A DNA stretch of 64,000 nucleotides, taken from contig CAUYUJ010000946.1 of the NCBI GenBank assembly GCA_963575745.1, positions 43,321 through 107,320 of the forward strand, in the 5' to 3' direction. The translations under genes were made by a program, and so were the position numbers. Positions within the stretch are counted from its first letter, which is position 1, and every line of letters begins with the position of its first letter. Source of the stretch: Prorocentrum cordatum. Taxonomy: Eukaryota > Sar > Dinophyceae > Prorocentrales > Prorocentraceae. This document shows positions 1-10,650 of the stretch, piece after piece. The notes beneath the pieces are model-generated. The model ran no database searches. It worked only from the letters and a program-made list of their open reading frames with translations, and was not told the origin of the DNA.

Positions 1-240
1 CCCACCCACATACCACCCTCGCGGCTTTCGCCGGCGCCACGTCCTGGCAGGGAACCTCAGGACAGGGTCCAGGAGGCTCCGGCCAGGCAGCGCTTTCCTT
101 TTGCCCCTTGCTGGCGCGAAGGCGCCGGCGCCGAGCCGTGACGGGGCCCCGGGGCCCGAGAACGTGTTCCGAGGTGCTTCGGGGCACCGCAGAGGCGAGG
201 GCCTGCTTTCCCTTGGGCCGGGCTGCCAAAAATGATTTTC
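1..240 (+). repeat. Right end of a YR retrotransposon (A2 tail plus B2 repeat)
   Basis: Positions 53-240 look identical over 188 bp to 38,501-38,688 and 39,151-39,338, the two B repeats of the large YR element. Positions 1-52 match the end of that element's A2 repeat (39,099-39,150) with one visible substitution. The block ends in GATTTTC at 234-240, the conserved terminus of this family. The window therefore opens at the last bases of another copy of the same element in plus orientation. Its body lies outside the window. Confidence 0.85.
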
Positions 241-637
241 CAGGTTTTAAATCAACCTCACAGGTGAGGTCAATGACCGCCGCTGGCAGCACCCAGCCGA
301 AGACAGACCACCGCGGCCCAGGCTATGCCCAGACCAGGAGGCAGAAGAGAGATGCCGCCCGCACAGCAGCCGCACGCTCCCGAGCGCCCAAGCAAGCCCG
401 AGAAGGGAGGCCGTCGTGCCGACCCGCACCCAGCTAATTAAAGCGAGCTGGCGCACACCTGCAGGCGCGCCAGTTTCAACACGATGTTTTGGAAAAACAC
501 ATGTCCACCCGATGGTCCAACGCCTGGAGCAGCGCGCGGAGGGCTCGTCGTCGTCGCCGCCGTCGTCGTCGCCGTCGCCGCCGCCGCCGCCGTCGCAACA
601 CGCGATGCTTCAAACGAGTCGGCTCAACTTTGGAAAA
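241..637. other. Intergenic spacer with CGT/CGC triplet tract
   Basis: No gene is seen. A degenerate CGT/CGC/CCG triplet run occupies about 545-598. It makes open frames on the plus strand encoding only Arg, Val/Ala or Ser/Pro runs, which is why these frames are not called. The flank after the YR terminus (from 241) shows no relation to the other insertion flanks. Confidence 0.6.
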
Positions 638-1795
638 TCACTCAAAATGCAAGAACCCTGGGTTCTTATATTCTAAGCGAACATCTAGGTTCTCAACGCA
701 AGAACCTTGGGACCTCAGGGTATCGGCAGAGAACAGATCGTCCACGAACCGGGGATATGCCACAAACAGATCTCGCGCAAGCAACGCCTGGAAAAACGGA
801 CCAAGCCTATGCCAGCTGTGAACAGAAGCGCTCGACCCAAAAGGGCAGCAAATCAACTGCAGACCTTTGGCCTGCTCGGCTGCAGCGCGCCAGGAAATGA
901 CAGCGAAAGGCAGGTGTTCCGCCCGCAGCGGCAGGGATTTGAAGGCACCTTTAAAATCCTCCTTCCGGAAGCACACAGCGCAGTCGCGCGGCGCATCGCC
1001 AGCAACAGACCGCGCAACAGCGAGCAGAGTGTCCAAAGTGTCGACCGGCATGGGTTCCCCAATTGCCGTTGCTGAATTGACGAGAGACCCTGAGAAATCA
1101 TCAATCAAGCGGACCTTGGGGATGAACTCGCCGCCTGCTTCCTTCCACCCTTCCAGGGCAGGCAATCGGGCAGAGATCACGAAGGCGGCGGGACGCAGCT
1201 CTGCCCACCATGCCTTCTTTTCGGCTACCTCTTGCACGCATTTCGCCACAAATGCGTCCCAGACTGCAGGCTGCGCGGCCGACGGTCGGCGCACTCGCTC
1301 TAAAGTGTTGGCGTTGTTCTCCAAACAACGCTCGGCAAGATATTCTGCAGTTTCTGACACTGCAGGGTACGCGACAGGCGGCAAAATGCCGCTCCGAGGC
1401 AACTGGCCAAGCAAAGGAAAGCCTCGTTTGAGATCTTCCACCAGGCGGCAGTCTGGCCAGCCAATTGCCTCAATCATTTCCGCAAGAAGAATGAGATTCT
1501 TCTCAGGCCCGAGGACAAGCTGACAATGCTCGGGCAAAAGCGCAAACGCACATCTCCAGGCTGAATCTGTTTCGCGCTTTCGCGCGGCCCAGTGCTGGAG
1601 CCTCGCCGCGCGGTGCGCGTGAAGCTCGGAATCTGACAGGGATTCCGCCCCCCTCAGTGCCTCAGCTATTACTGCTGGCACTGGCGGGAGCCCTTCGTGT
1701 GCAGGCAGAGAAAGAGCCCATTCCAGGTGACTCCAAGGGTCCATGGAGCCCAGCAAAACAGGATTGGCTAGCAAGGAGTCCACGGCTTCGCTCAA
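638..1795 (-). pseudogene. Reverse transcriptase of a YR retrotransposon, truncated after the catalytic motif
   Basis: The 385-residue frame is clearly homologous to the first part of the RT in the large YR element (34,543-36,693). Shared landmarks include LGPEKNL, a D-D-F-[ST] block, CPFGSSASV and the catalytic FVDD motif (about 733-750). Homology stops just after FVDD near 722. The last ~27 residues are unrelated, so the rest of RT, RNase H and the recombinase are missing. It lies just downstream of the gag-like remnant at 1,840-3,218, in the usual gag then RT order. The protein is well diverged from the intact copy, so this is a different, older lineage. A product could not be functional. 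Confidence 0.85.
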
Positions 1796-1839
1796 GGCAG
1801 CAAACCCGCCGAGCGAATGCTCCAGGGACTCCCGGTCCT

Positions 1840-3218
1840 TTAAAACACTTGTAGGGGTACTATCAGCATCACTGGCGGACGCCTCTTCGGACGCCTGGCT
1901 TCACCGGCTCGACCAGCTCTTGCCATGCTGCCAGCTCTGGCCTTTGCTCCACTGACTTTCTTTTTTGTTGCGGTCTGCCTGGGCGCGGCTGCGTGATCTG
2001 CGCCGCCGGACTGGCGACACAGGTGCAGGGCGCGCCCCCTTGGGCCCACCAGCACACTTGCCACTACCCTTGCCAGAGCTGCCCTTTGCCTGCGCCGGCT
2101 GCGCTGGACCTTTGCCTGCGGCTTCCCCGCGCGGCCGATCGCCGTCTGGGCCTTGTCCCGAGCGTCCCGCACGATCTCACGGTCCAACCTCTGGAAAAAG
2201 TGGGCAAATTGCTCGCCCCTCTCCAAGGAACGTGCCATCTCACGCCGCACCAGCCAATCGTAGAAATAGGCGGTGTGCACGCCCCCGAACTCCTCGGCAA
2301 CCCGAGTAAGCAGGAACACGTAACCCAGCACCTCGGACACAGAACAAACCTTCATGATGCAGATCTTGAGCCCCCACGCCATGACGTGGCCCAGGAACGT
2401 CGCGAAGCCAACGTAGCGCACCCGATCCTCGAGCGTCCGGGCGCGGCGCGCATCTCAAGAGACGCGCGCATCCGATCCTCCCGGGCGCCTCCTGCAGCGA
2501 CGACGTCGATCTCTGGGGTGCGGCTCCACTGAGGTCGGTGGGCTGCTTGGAGGTTGTCGCCATCAGCGCTGCCCACGAAGTGCCTGTCCCGGTCGGAAGC
2601 GGCGCGGCCGGCCGCCTCCCACTTGCCCGCGAGCTCTTCTGACGGCAAAGCCTCCGGGGGAAACTCGTGGAGCCCGACCTCACGGATCCTGTCTGTCAGG
2701 CTGAAGGACAGGCCCTTCTTCGGCTGCGAGCCAGCTTGCTTGACAAAGTCGCGCATCACCTCTGCGAAGGCATCGCTAGTCGTCGCAGCAGGGGCCACGT
2801 CACTGCTGCTTGGTCCTGCGCCGCTGCTGCCAGCGGTGCCTGCCTGGGCCACGCACTTGCCCTGGACGCGCAAAGCGTACACGATCTGCGCCGGAGAGAA
2901 TTTCAGAAGCTTCCAAGCCTCCGGGAAATCCTCAGCGCCGAAGGGGAAGTCGTTGGGCTTAATGCCCTGCGTGATCATGCCGCGGATCACCACGTCACTG
3001 TAATCACTCGGGTGGGTGCTGCCCACGAGGTTGGCGAGAGCTGCGGCTACACTGGTGTAGAAACGCAAGTCGTGTTTGGCACGTGGAGCTTCGTCGACGC
3101 TCAGTGCGATACGCACCCAGTTCAGCCTGTCTGCGGCGGGCGCCCCGGAGAACGCTGCGGCAGGCAAACCCTCGAGATCAGCCTTGATCTCAACGTCTGT
3201 GAACGAAACCTGCGCCAT
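1840..3218 (-). pseudogene. Gag-like protein of a YR retrotransposon, frameshifted
   Basis: The frame starts at the ATG at 3,216-3,218 (MAQVSFTD). It aligns with the gag-like protein of the intact element (33,222-34,418) through KHDL, SPAQIV-ALxVQG, KGLSF-L-DR, ALPSEE and WSRTP. Homology then jumps to another frame near 2,425, where [YF]VGFATFLGH, AEEFGGVxTAY and the basic C-terminus continue to about 1,840. One frameshift thus breaks the gene. The role is presumed to be that of a capsid or RNA-binding protein by position only. No zinc knuckle is seen. Confidence 0.8.
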
Positions 3219-3549
3219 GGTGTTGCGGACAACGAAGCAGGAATCTGCAGATTGGTTAGCTGGTGAGCAACAAAGACTGACTCGAACCGTGGAGGCTACG
3301 GACAGCACAGTAGCCACACAAAACCGCCGCGAGAAACGGGCAGACCCAGCAAAATCTGCGACGAGGAGCAGCAAACCAGTGCGGGCAGAAACACCTGCAC
3401 CAAGTTGCACCCAAAGGCGCGGGCGAAGCCGCGGCAGCTGGAAACGCCCAGCGTCAACCAACGTTGACGGTCGTTGAGTTTGGTTACCGGCGCGCCAGGA
3501 GAACCTGGAATTCGCAACTGTACCCCCTCAGCTTTGGCTTGGCCGACTA

Positions 3550-4440
3550 GAACCGCCCAGCGTTAGCAGTGGCACGCCATCATAACCCAACGTTAGCAGT
3601 CTTTGGTGACCGGGGCGTCGAGCGTCAGCAGGGGCACCAGCGAAACCCAGCGCCAGCAAGGGTTTGGTACCTGGGGCCGCTCACGCTAGGCCAGGGCGCA
3701 CCAGAGGAACCCAGCGTTCGGCCTGAGCAGCCGAGCGCGAGCAATGGCGCGCCAGCCGAACCCAGCGTTACCAACTGGGAGGACTGAAACCGTCCAGCGT
3801 TAGCCAGAGCACACCTGCCTTACCCAGCGTTAGCAAAGGCCTTTGCAAACTCGAGCCGCCCAGCGTTAGCTAGGGCGCACCAGCGTTGGCAGCACGGAGC
3901 CGCCCAGGGTCAGCAAGGGCGCACCAGCGAAACCCAGCGTCAGCAAGGGCACGGTGACTGAGCCGCCCAGCATGAGCTGGGGAACCCAGAGCTAGCAAGG
4001 GTATTTGGCGCCTGGAAGCGTTAGCAAGAGCGCTCCAGGAGAGCCCAGCGTTTGCGAGAGTTTTGGGCGCCGGAAACCGCCAGCGTTAGCAAGGGCGCAC
4101 CAGCGCACCACAGCGTTAGCAAGGGTTTGTTGTGACTGGAGCAGCCCAGCGTTAGCAAGGGCGCCCCAGCGGAACCCAGCGTTAGCCAGGGTTTTTGCAA
4201 GAGAAGCCGCCCAGCGTTAGCAAGGACGCACCAGCGGAACCCAGCGTTAGCAAGGGTTTGTGGTGACTGGAGCCGCCCAGCGTTAGCAAGGGCGCCCCAG
4301 CGGAACCCAGCGTTAGCAAGGGTTTTTGGCTCCTGGAGCCGCCCAGCGTTAGCAAGGGCGCACCAGCGGAACCCAGCGTTAGCAAGGGTTTGCCGTGAAT
4401 GGAGTCGCGCAGCGTTGGTAAGGGCGCACCAGCTGGCAGC
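3550..4440. repeat. 66-bp minisatellite (two CAGCGTTAGCAAGGG motifs per unit)
   Basis: Units start at 4,140, 4,205, 4,271 and 4,337, spaced 65-66 bp. Each has two copies of CCCAGCGTTAGCAAGG separated by a CGCACCAGCGGAA-type or a variable linker. The 3,550-4,000 part is more degenerate. Because 66 is divisible by 3, the array stays open on the minus strand and encodes a 22-residue repeat containing LANAGFRW and LANAGRL. This is a by-product of the period, not evidence of a gene. Confidence 0.9.
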
Positions 4441-5054
4441 GGAGCCGCTCGGCGCCACGAAATGCACTGGCGAAACCCAGCCAAGGGCGCACCTGGAACT
4501 ACCAGCTGCACGCTTGCGAGAGCACCCGTGCACGAACGCTAAATACCGAGGAGCGCCAGCACCAATGCCCAACGGCCCGCAGGCGAGAGCACGCAACGTG
4601 ACGCGGCGCTGAAGGCGAGGTGCTGCAAAGGGAAAAACCAGAAGACCCTCCCGCCTCCTATCCCCGTCTGCGACCTGAGTGCACCACCCAGGCCTGCAGA
4701 CGACGTCATAGGAGCACGGACGTACAGACAGGGGCGTGGGCCTTGACCCGAGAGCAGCCTGCACCGCGGCAGCGGCAGCCCCACGAGAAGCGATGCGCAC
4801 GCGCACCCCCTGACCCCGCAGGCCCTGCTGCGTCCGCGTGCTGACGCAGGGTCCACAAGGCCCCTGGTGCGCGCGACGACCAACGACAGACGGACACGGA
4901 CGGACGGACACGGACAGACGAGCAGAGAGGGAAACCGCACCCTGAACGGGCCAGGCGTGAGCAAGAATTTCCAGCTACCGGCCATGAGCCAGACGCACGA
5001 AGCTAGGAGGCCAGGCGGCCAAAAGGCCAAGAGTGGACAATAATCCTACTCCTC
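4441..5054. other. GC-rich spacer, no gene seen
   Basis: Open frames on both strands are short, Arg/Ala/Pro-rich and show no recognisable motif. A short GGACGGACACGGACAGAC-like run lies at about 4,890-4,920. Nothing else is supported. Confidence 0.5.
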
Positions 5055-5104
5055 ACATTTCACTGCCCCCCAAACCACTCGTGCCTCGTGATTTAGGGGC
5101 GACT
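5055..5104 (-). repeat. Degenerate copy of the inverted-repeat terminal module
   Basis: Read on the minus strand it contains TCGCCCCTAAATC, a spacer, then GGTTTGGGGGGCAG. The same two arms occur at 16,420-16,471, 23,400-23,450 and, more diverged, at 44,907-44,955. There the module marks an end of YR elements. Here it directly follows the stop codon of the helicase fragment. The outer GATTTTC/GAAAATC arms are not preserved. Confidence 0.55.
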
Positions 5105-6240
5105 ACTCCTGCGCCTTCTGCTTGGCGATTTCGAAACTCTCGAGCATCTTTTTTTCGAAGCGTTGGACACCGTCGCGGACGTACTCCAGAATGTCCCAGG
5201 GCGGCAGGTTGTAGACGAGCGCGCGGTGGGCCACGCGAACGCGACTGAGCATGACGTACAGGTGCAGCCACCAGTCATCGGCGCCCATGTTCATGGGCTT
5301 CTGGAGCACCATGGTGGCCGCATCCATGCCCATGCCCTGCGCAGTCTGCACGGTAAGAACTTTCTCTGGCAGCAACGGGATCTGGCACCTCGTAATCTTC
5401 ACCTTCCGAAGCTTTCGCTCGCCCTCGTCTTCGTAGTGATGGTTCCACTCCCAGGACGCCCTGTGCGGCGCGATCTGCACAACCCCTTTTCCGAACCCAA
5501 AATCCTTCTCGAGGCCATCAAACCTGACGAGGACACCGCGCGGCAAACATTTGCATCGATAGTAACCGATCCGGTGGGCGTTGTGAAGCTTCTTTTCGCG
5601 CCAATCCGCGTCTGGCGTCTCGAACTCTCGCGGGTGGAACCTCACGTCCACGACTTCCCCCACCGCGTCCTGGACGATCTGGTGCTTCGCCGACAACTTC
5701 ACGTTCAACCGCACAAGCATGCCGATGCACAGCGGGCACATGCCGATGAGGTGACCAGTGTTGTTCACGTTCGGCACCTGAAGCATGGCCTTGTGATGCT
5801 CCGCGCCGAATGGCCTTGGAGGCAGGTCCACGGCCTGCACGTACAGCAGCATCTGCCCTCTATCCCTGGCCTCTCGCACGGCCCGATACTGCATCTGCCT
5901 GTGCACGGCCTCCCAGGCGATGCCCATCTCGAACCCGTCCTTGACATGGGGGCCCTGCAACCGCTTGTCGTTCTTACCAGGTCGGACCACCCACTTTTGC
6001 ACCATCCTTTTCTGCTCGGCCGTGAACTTTTTGCCCTGCCTCATGGTCTTCAAGAAGCCGGGCATGAAAGGGCAGGGCGCGTGCGGAGTAACGAGACGGT
6101 CCTTGAAGCGGTGCGTCTCGTACAGAAACATCGCGTGGGCGAGCCCGTCCAGGAACATGGACTGCCCATTGCGGACGTGAACCGGCGCCTCGCACGTGCC
6201 CAGTCGTCGGACGACCAGCTGCGAGGGGAGCTCAACGACG
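5103..6240 (-). pseudogene. PIF1-type DNA helicase, C-terminal part only
   Basis: The frame ends at 5,103. It shows the second RecA-like half of a PIF1/RecD-type helicase: LIGMCPLCIGMLVRLN (like the PxxxGxxVMLxxN region), an A/DGEVVDV turn, and near the end TVQTAQGMGMDAATM followed by LYVMLSRVR. These correspond to the superfamily 1 TxHKxQGxT and VxLSR motifs. Walker A and B motifs and the N-terminal half are absent. The match stops at about 6,240, only a few bases from the start of the retroelement gag on the other strand. PIF1 helicases unwind DNA 5' to 3'; Helitron transposons also carry this type, so the source could be host or transposon. The frame stays open upstream to 6,668, but that part is the shadow of gag. 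Likely non-functional. Confidence 0.75.
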
Positions 6241-6244
6241 CGGC

Positions 6245-8848
6245 ATGAAGTGCGAGATGGCGGAGGCCGAGGCGTCCAGGCAGATCGCGGCTGCGTGGGC
6301 TGAGTGCGACATGAAGGTCGAATCAGCTCAGCACGAGGAGCGGGAACACAAGCGAGGCGCAGATTCGGCCAGGGTAAATTTCTACGCAAACCAGGCTTTG
6401 CACAACACCGAGAAGGAATACTACGAGCACGAGATCGACGAGTTGCGCGCCGAGTCCCGCGAGCTGAGGGACGAGAAGGCGGCCTTGGCGAGGGCGGCCC
6501 AGGAGCTGATGGACATCCAAGCTCCAGGACCGCATGAGCATGAGTACGCCGAAGGCCATTGGGAGCAGCAGGACGACATGGATTTCGGCAGTCGGACTGG
6601 ACCAGTCGATCCAGGACCTGCGGTCCCACCGGGACTTTCGAGGCAGTCGGCGGCAACGCCGGGTGCATCGTCCCAGGGCGCTGGCATCGCCGCGGCCATG
6701 ATGGAGTTCATGCGCCAGATGGCCGACCCGCAGCGTGCTGGGGTCGAGGAGCAGAGCGCGCTGCTGAAGGGGCTTACGCGCGCCCAGGAGAGCTTGGCCG
6801 AGGCGCAGCGCGAATCCCAGTCGAAGCTGAAGCCAGCGAAGCCTTCGCTCACGGGCAAGGATGCGAGCACCTTGAAAGTCGAGCTTGAGAAGTTCCGCAC
6901 CTACCAGACCGAAGCGCGCCAGAACAGCAAGGCGATCTGGTTCGAGGGCGCGAGGGCCATCGCTGAGGGCACCGCGAAGATCGAGCTCGAAGACATGATC
7001 GTTACCGAGATGGGTGGCGAGGAGGCTTTCCAGAAGCTGGTTCGTGTTCGGGACGATCCGCGATGGGACCTCTACTGGTCTCGCTACGAACGTAGGCTGA
7101 AGCGGGCCGTCCACCTCAACGACGAACACGAGTCCAACGAGGCGGTCCGGCGCTACAGCAGGTTGTCCTTGCCCAAGGACGCGAACCCGGAGGGCGTTGC
7201 CAAGTTCTTGAACGAGTACACGGGCGTCAGGACCGACATGCTGAAGTACGGCCTCCTGACCGATGACGCGGAGAGCCCGATGTTGATGAGGGAGATCGAA
7301 GAGTTCAAGACAAAGATCGAAGGCAGCGCTCTGTTGATCTACTTGATGGACCTCCCTACCTTCCCGAGGCGCATGGCCATCCGCGAGGACGAGGACAGCA
7401 GCATGACCATCCTGGGCCGGTGCCGCCAGTATGTCAGGGCACGAGCTCGAGTGGGGCTCCAGTCGTCCGAGACGAAGCCGGGGCAGCTGCTGAACACTTC
7501 GATCGAGCCGAACGCGAAGCGGTCGGCCGCGGCCAAGACTGAGGCCAAGAGGCAGGAGGAGGCGAAGGTGGCGAAGGCCAAGCAGATCATCGAGAGCCTG
7601 CAAGGTGCTTCGGCGGTATCGTCAGGTTTCCCGTCCCCGCCGACTCCGACGGCGCAGCAGCTGGACAGCCGGTGGAGGGCGGCCCGCGAGCCAGACAAGG
7701 GCAGGTCGAAGGCAGAGGCCGCGCCGCGGGCCGTCACGGGCGATTGCCCCCGTTGCAAGGGCACGCACCCCGAGTGCTCGGTCTGCCCGAATCAGAAAGC
7801 CAGCGAGGAGCAGGGCTGGGACGTCACCAAGGCGGTGAAGGACGCCATCCCATGCTGGTACAAGCATTTGAACAAGGGCCAGGCTTGCGGAGGCATGGGT
7901 CACCTCAGTCGCCACCACGCCCTTTGCTACACCGAGAAGGGCGCCAAGGAGGCGGAGGAGTACCTCAAGCAGAAGGCCGACAAGGGTGGTGGCAAAGGAC
8001 GAGGTAGAGGTGGCGAGCAGGGCGGTGGTAAGGCGAAGTCCAAGGGAAGAGGCGGCAATGCCCGCTTGCTTACGTTCGAGGGCTCGCACGCCACTGACCA
8101 ACAAGAGCGGACGGACCGTGCCGCGAGGCTCCTGGCGTCGTTGATGACGATGGAGACCGACAACGACATCGACAGCATCGGGGGCGAGGCCAAGTCCAAG
8201 AAGCTGTCTGATATGAATCTTAATTCGAGCGAGACCTTCGACTCGGAGTTGTGGGGCCCAGCTCGCCCGCGCAGCTGGCTTAGGCGTACTTTGTCTCAGG
8301 TGCGCTATTTCACGGGGAAGGCCGTCATGTTCCTCCTTGGGTTCGCAGCCCTCATGATGGTGATCGGGGTCATCGCTTGCGGCTTTGAGAGCAGAGTTGC
8401 CAATTCGCCCTCTCCGCTGATGGCAGCAGCGGCGAACCACGAGCTCGTTCGCAAGGTCGGTCATCTTTCAAGCGGTGGCTCCAAGCATATGGTCTTGCAG
8501 GTGTCGGGCGGATACAATTGTCGAGCCTTCACGTGGATAGGGGAAGCGAGAACTGAAACAGTCTTCGATACCGGAGCTACTCGCAACTCCATAGACCGCG
8601 ACTTCCTGAAGGCACTGCTCGAGGAGCCCCGGACGTCCAACTTCGTCGAGGACGTGGAGGCCATCGAGCCAATCACCTGCCGCTCTTTCGAGCGCGGCCA
8701 GACGGTGGTGGTGAACCGACTCGCTACATTGAAGGTTTCTTTTCGCGAGAACGGTGCTGTCGCCTGCGAGACGGTCAGCATGGGGTTCCTTGTCGTGCCG
8801 AATTGCACCGAGGACTTGCTCATCGGGAAGCCATCCTTGGACAGGTGA
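6245..8848 (+). CDS. Gag-aspartic protease polyprotein of the Ty3-like element
   Basis: 867 residues from the ATG at 6,245. The N-terminus (about residues 1-95) is a charged, probably coiled-coil segment rich in E, A and R. A central alpha-rich gag-like region follows. Residues about 500-560 hold Cys/His clusters (CPRCKGTHPEC and CWYKHLNKGQAC, then HHALC), probably zinc-binding for RNA packaging. A G/K/R-rich linker follows. Residues about 690-712 are strongly hydrophobic (VMFLLGFAALMMVIGVIACG), a likely membrane segment. The protease has the catalytic FDTGAT at residue 775 and LLIGKPSL near the end. The stop is TGA at 8,846-8,848. RT continues downstream in exactly the same frame, so the stop is either a mutation or a readthrough point. 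Confidence 0.8.
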   Translation: MKCEMAEAEASRQIAAAWAECDMKVESAQHEEREHKRGADSARVNFYANQALHNTEKEYYEHEIDELRAESRELRDEKAALARAAQELMDIQAPGPHEHEYAEGHWEQQDDMDFGSRTGPVDPGPAVPPGLSRQSAATPGASSQGAGIAAAMMEFMRQMADPQRAGVEEQSALLKGLTRAQESLAEAQRESQSKLKPAKPSLTGKDASTLKVELEKFRTYQTEARQNSKAIWFEGARAIAEGTAKIELEDMIVTEMGGEEAFQKLVRVRDDPRWDLYWSRYERRLKRAVHLNDEHESNEAVRRYSRLSLPKDANPEGVAKFLNEYTGVRTDMLKYGLLTDDAESPMLMREIEEFKTKIEGSALLIYLMDLPTFPRRMAIREDEDSSMTILGRCRQYVRARARVGLQSSETKPGQLLNTSIEPNAKRSAAAKTEAKRQEEAKVAKAKQIIESLQGASAVSSGFPSPPTPTAQQLDSRWRAAREPDKGRSKAEAAPRAVTGDCPRCKGTHPECSVCPNQKASEEQGWDVTKAVKDAIPCWYKHLNKGQACGGMGHLSRHHALCYTEKGAKEAEEYLKQKADKGGGKGRGRGGEQGGGKAKSKGRGGNARLLTFEGSHATDQQERTDRAARLLASLMTMETDNDIDSIGGEAKSKKLSDMNLNSSETFDSELWGPARPRSWLRRTLSQVRYFTGKAVMFLLGFAALMMVIGVIACGFESRVANSPSPLMAAAANHELVRKVGHLSSGGSKHMVLQVSGGYNCRAFTWIGEARTETVFDTGATRNSIDRDFLKALLEEPRTSNFVEDVEAIEPITCRSFERGQTVVVNRLATLKVSFRENGAVACETVSMGFLVVPNCTEDLLIGKPSLDR

Positions 8849-10650
8849 GGGTTCGTCTCCGACCGTGACTCCATCGAGCTCAGGTCGCTCGGGGTTCGCT
8901 TTCCGACCGTGCTGCCAGGCGAGCAGGACGACCCGAATACGCATACCTTCCTGCGGTGCTCGGACCACATTGTCGTGGAGGCGCCGCCTGGCCAGAGCAT
9001 CGTGAAGACGATCTCGATGCGCGCGCCGCTGGAGGCTCGCTCAAGCAGCCTTTGGATCGAGCCAGGTCCTGATCTACCCGACCATTGCCAGGTCATCGAG
9101 GGGCCGCTGATAGTCCAGAACGGCACCTACAACGTGGACCTGATCGTGCACGATCGCGTGCATCTTGGCCCTGGTCAACGACTACTTCGCGCCCGTGATG
9201 CCACCCAGCGCGACTTGGACGTCCTCAGCGCCCTCGGCAGGGAGGAGTCCAGACGGGCGGCGGAGATTTACTCATTGTGGCAGGCTCGAAGCGAGGCCTA
9301 CTGCGACTCAGAGGTCGAGACAAGTGCCAACGCTGCTACGTCGGCAAGTACTGCGACAGAGGCCCAGATGCTGAAGACGTCCTACAAGACTCGTGGAAAG
9401 AAGGAGCGCCACGAGGTCCTCTTCCCCGACCTGGTGAAAGAAATCGAGGAGGAAAAGAAGAAGCGCGCGTCGGAGGTCAGCTGGCCGAACCAGGAGTCCG
9501 AGGCCTACAAGGACGAGGCTGAGAGGCAGGCAGGCCCTCTCCTGGGGCCGCAGCTCACGGGGAAGCAGAAACGCCGCTTCCTCACCAAGGTCGTGCGTGC
9601 ATTTACGTGCTGTCTGTGGCTGCCTGGCTGCAACCCGCCGAGGGTCAAAGACTTCGTGGCCGACATCAAGGTCAGGCCAGATGCGGTGCCGAAGGTCACG
9701 CAGCCGTTCCCCCTCAGCAAGTTCGACGAGCTCCGTTTGCGCTACCGCGAGGACGTCGAGGTCGAGGAGGGCAAGGCACGTTGGCTACTTCCAGGTGAGC
9801 GTTCAGAGGGGGGATCTCCTTCGTTCGTAGTGGACCAAGACAGCAAGGGTCTCCTCGGGCGCCCTGTCAGGGAGTACCGATACCCCAACAGCTGCACCGA
9901 GGAGGAGGCGTGGCCGAGCTCGCGCGCCGACGAGTGCCTCGCACGAGCTCAACAAGGAGCTTTACATACGCAGCTGGACTGCATCTGGGGCTTCACGCAG
10001 ATCGAGCTTGCCCCCGAGGCGCAGAGGGCTTTTACGTTGCTTACCAAGCGCGGAATGCTCCGACCTTTGGTTCTGTTCTTCGGCGCCAAGCAAAGGCCCG
10101 CGATTTTCCAGAAGTTGATGGACTGGACGTTCGGCGACCTTCGCGGTAAGGACGACGAGGAGTTCCACTCGGTGTTCATGGACGACTGCACCTTGTCTAC
10201 CGAGGCGCACGAGCACGACGCCGACGACGACGTGGTGGACCGCCACATCGACCATTGCATTCGTTTCTTGCAGGCGGCCAAGGGCAGGAACATTCAGTTC
10301 AAACTCACGAAGTCCAAGTTCGCGCACGAGTTCATCCATCTCTTGGGTTTCAAGCTTGGGCGTGGCCTTCGCTACGTGAACCCAGGCAAGGCTGACAAGA
10401 TTGAGAAGTGGCCGGGGCCCAAAAGCATCGACGATCTGGTCAGCTTCAGGGCTTACTGCAGCTTCGTACGCGAGTTTATCCCGAACTTCAGGTCGTTAGA
10501 GACGCCGCAGAAAGGGGCTAAGTTCGTGGACTACCAGAAGGACGCAGAGGCACAGAAGGCTTTCAACGTGCTCAAGCGCTCGCTCGCCCGTGAGGTGGGT
10601 CTTGCCACGCTGGATTACTCCGCGGCAGCCGACCCGAACTCGGTCGCCCC
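8849..10650 (+). pseudogene. Reverse transcriptase of the Ty3-like element
   Basis: This frame continues from the protease after one TGA; the first ATG-type start is at about 8,909. It has the RT fingers/palm with TQLDCIWGFTQIEL (motif A, catalytic D), LLTKRGMLRPLVLFFGAK, and VFMDDCTL (motif C, two Asp at about 10,181-10,186). A thumb/connection follows with LLGFKL, then RAYCSFVREFIPNF, typical of Ty3/gypsy RTs. The reading frame is lost near 10,640-10,655, just before RNase H, by an indel. The frame then runs out at 10,699. Confidence 0.85.

Noticed and set aside
6323-7603. 426-codon minus-strand ORF opposite gag
   Set aside because: It is the antisense shadow of the gag gene; Leu/Arg-rich with no motif.
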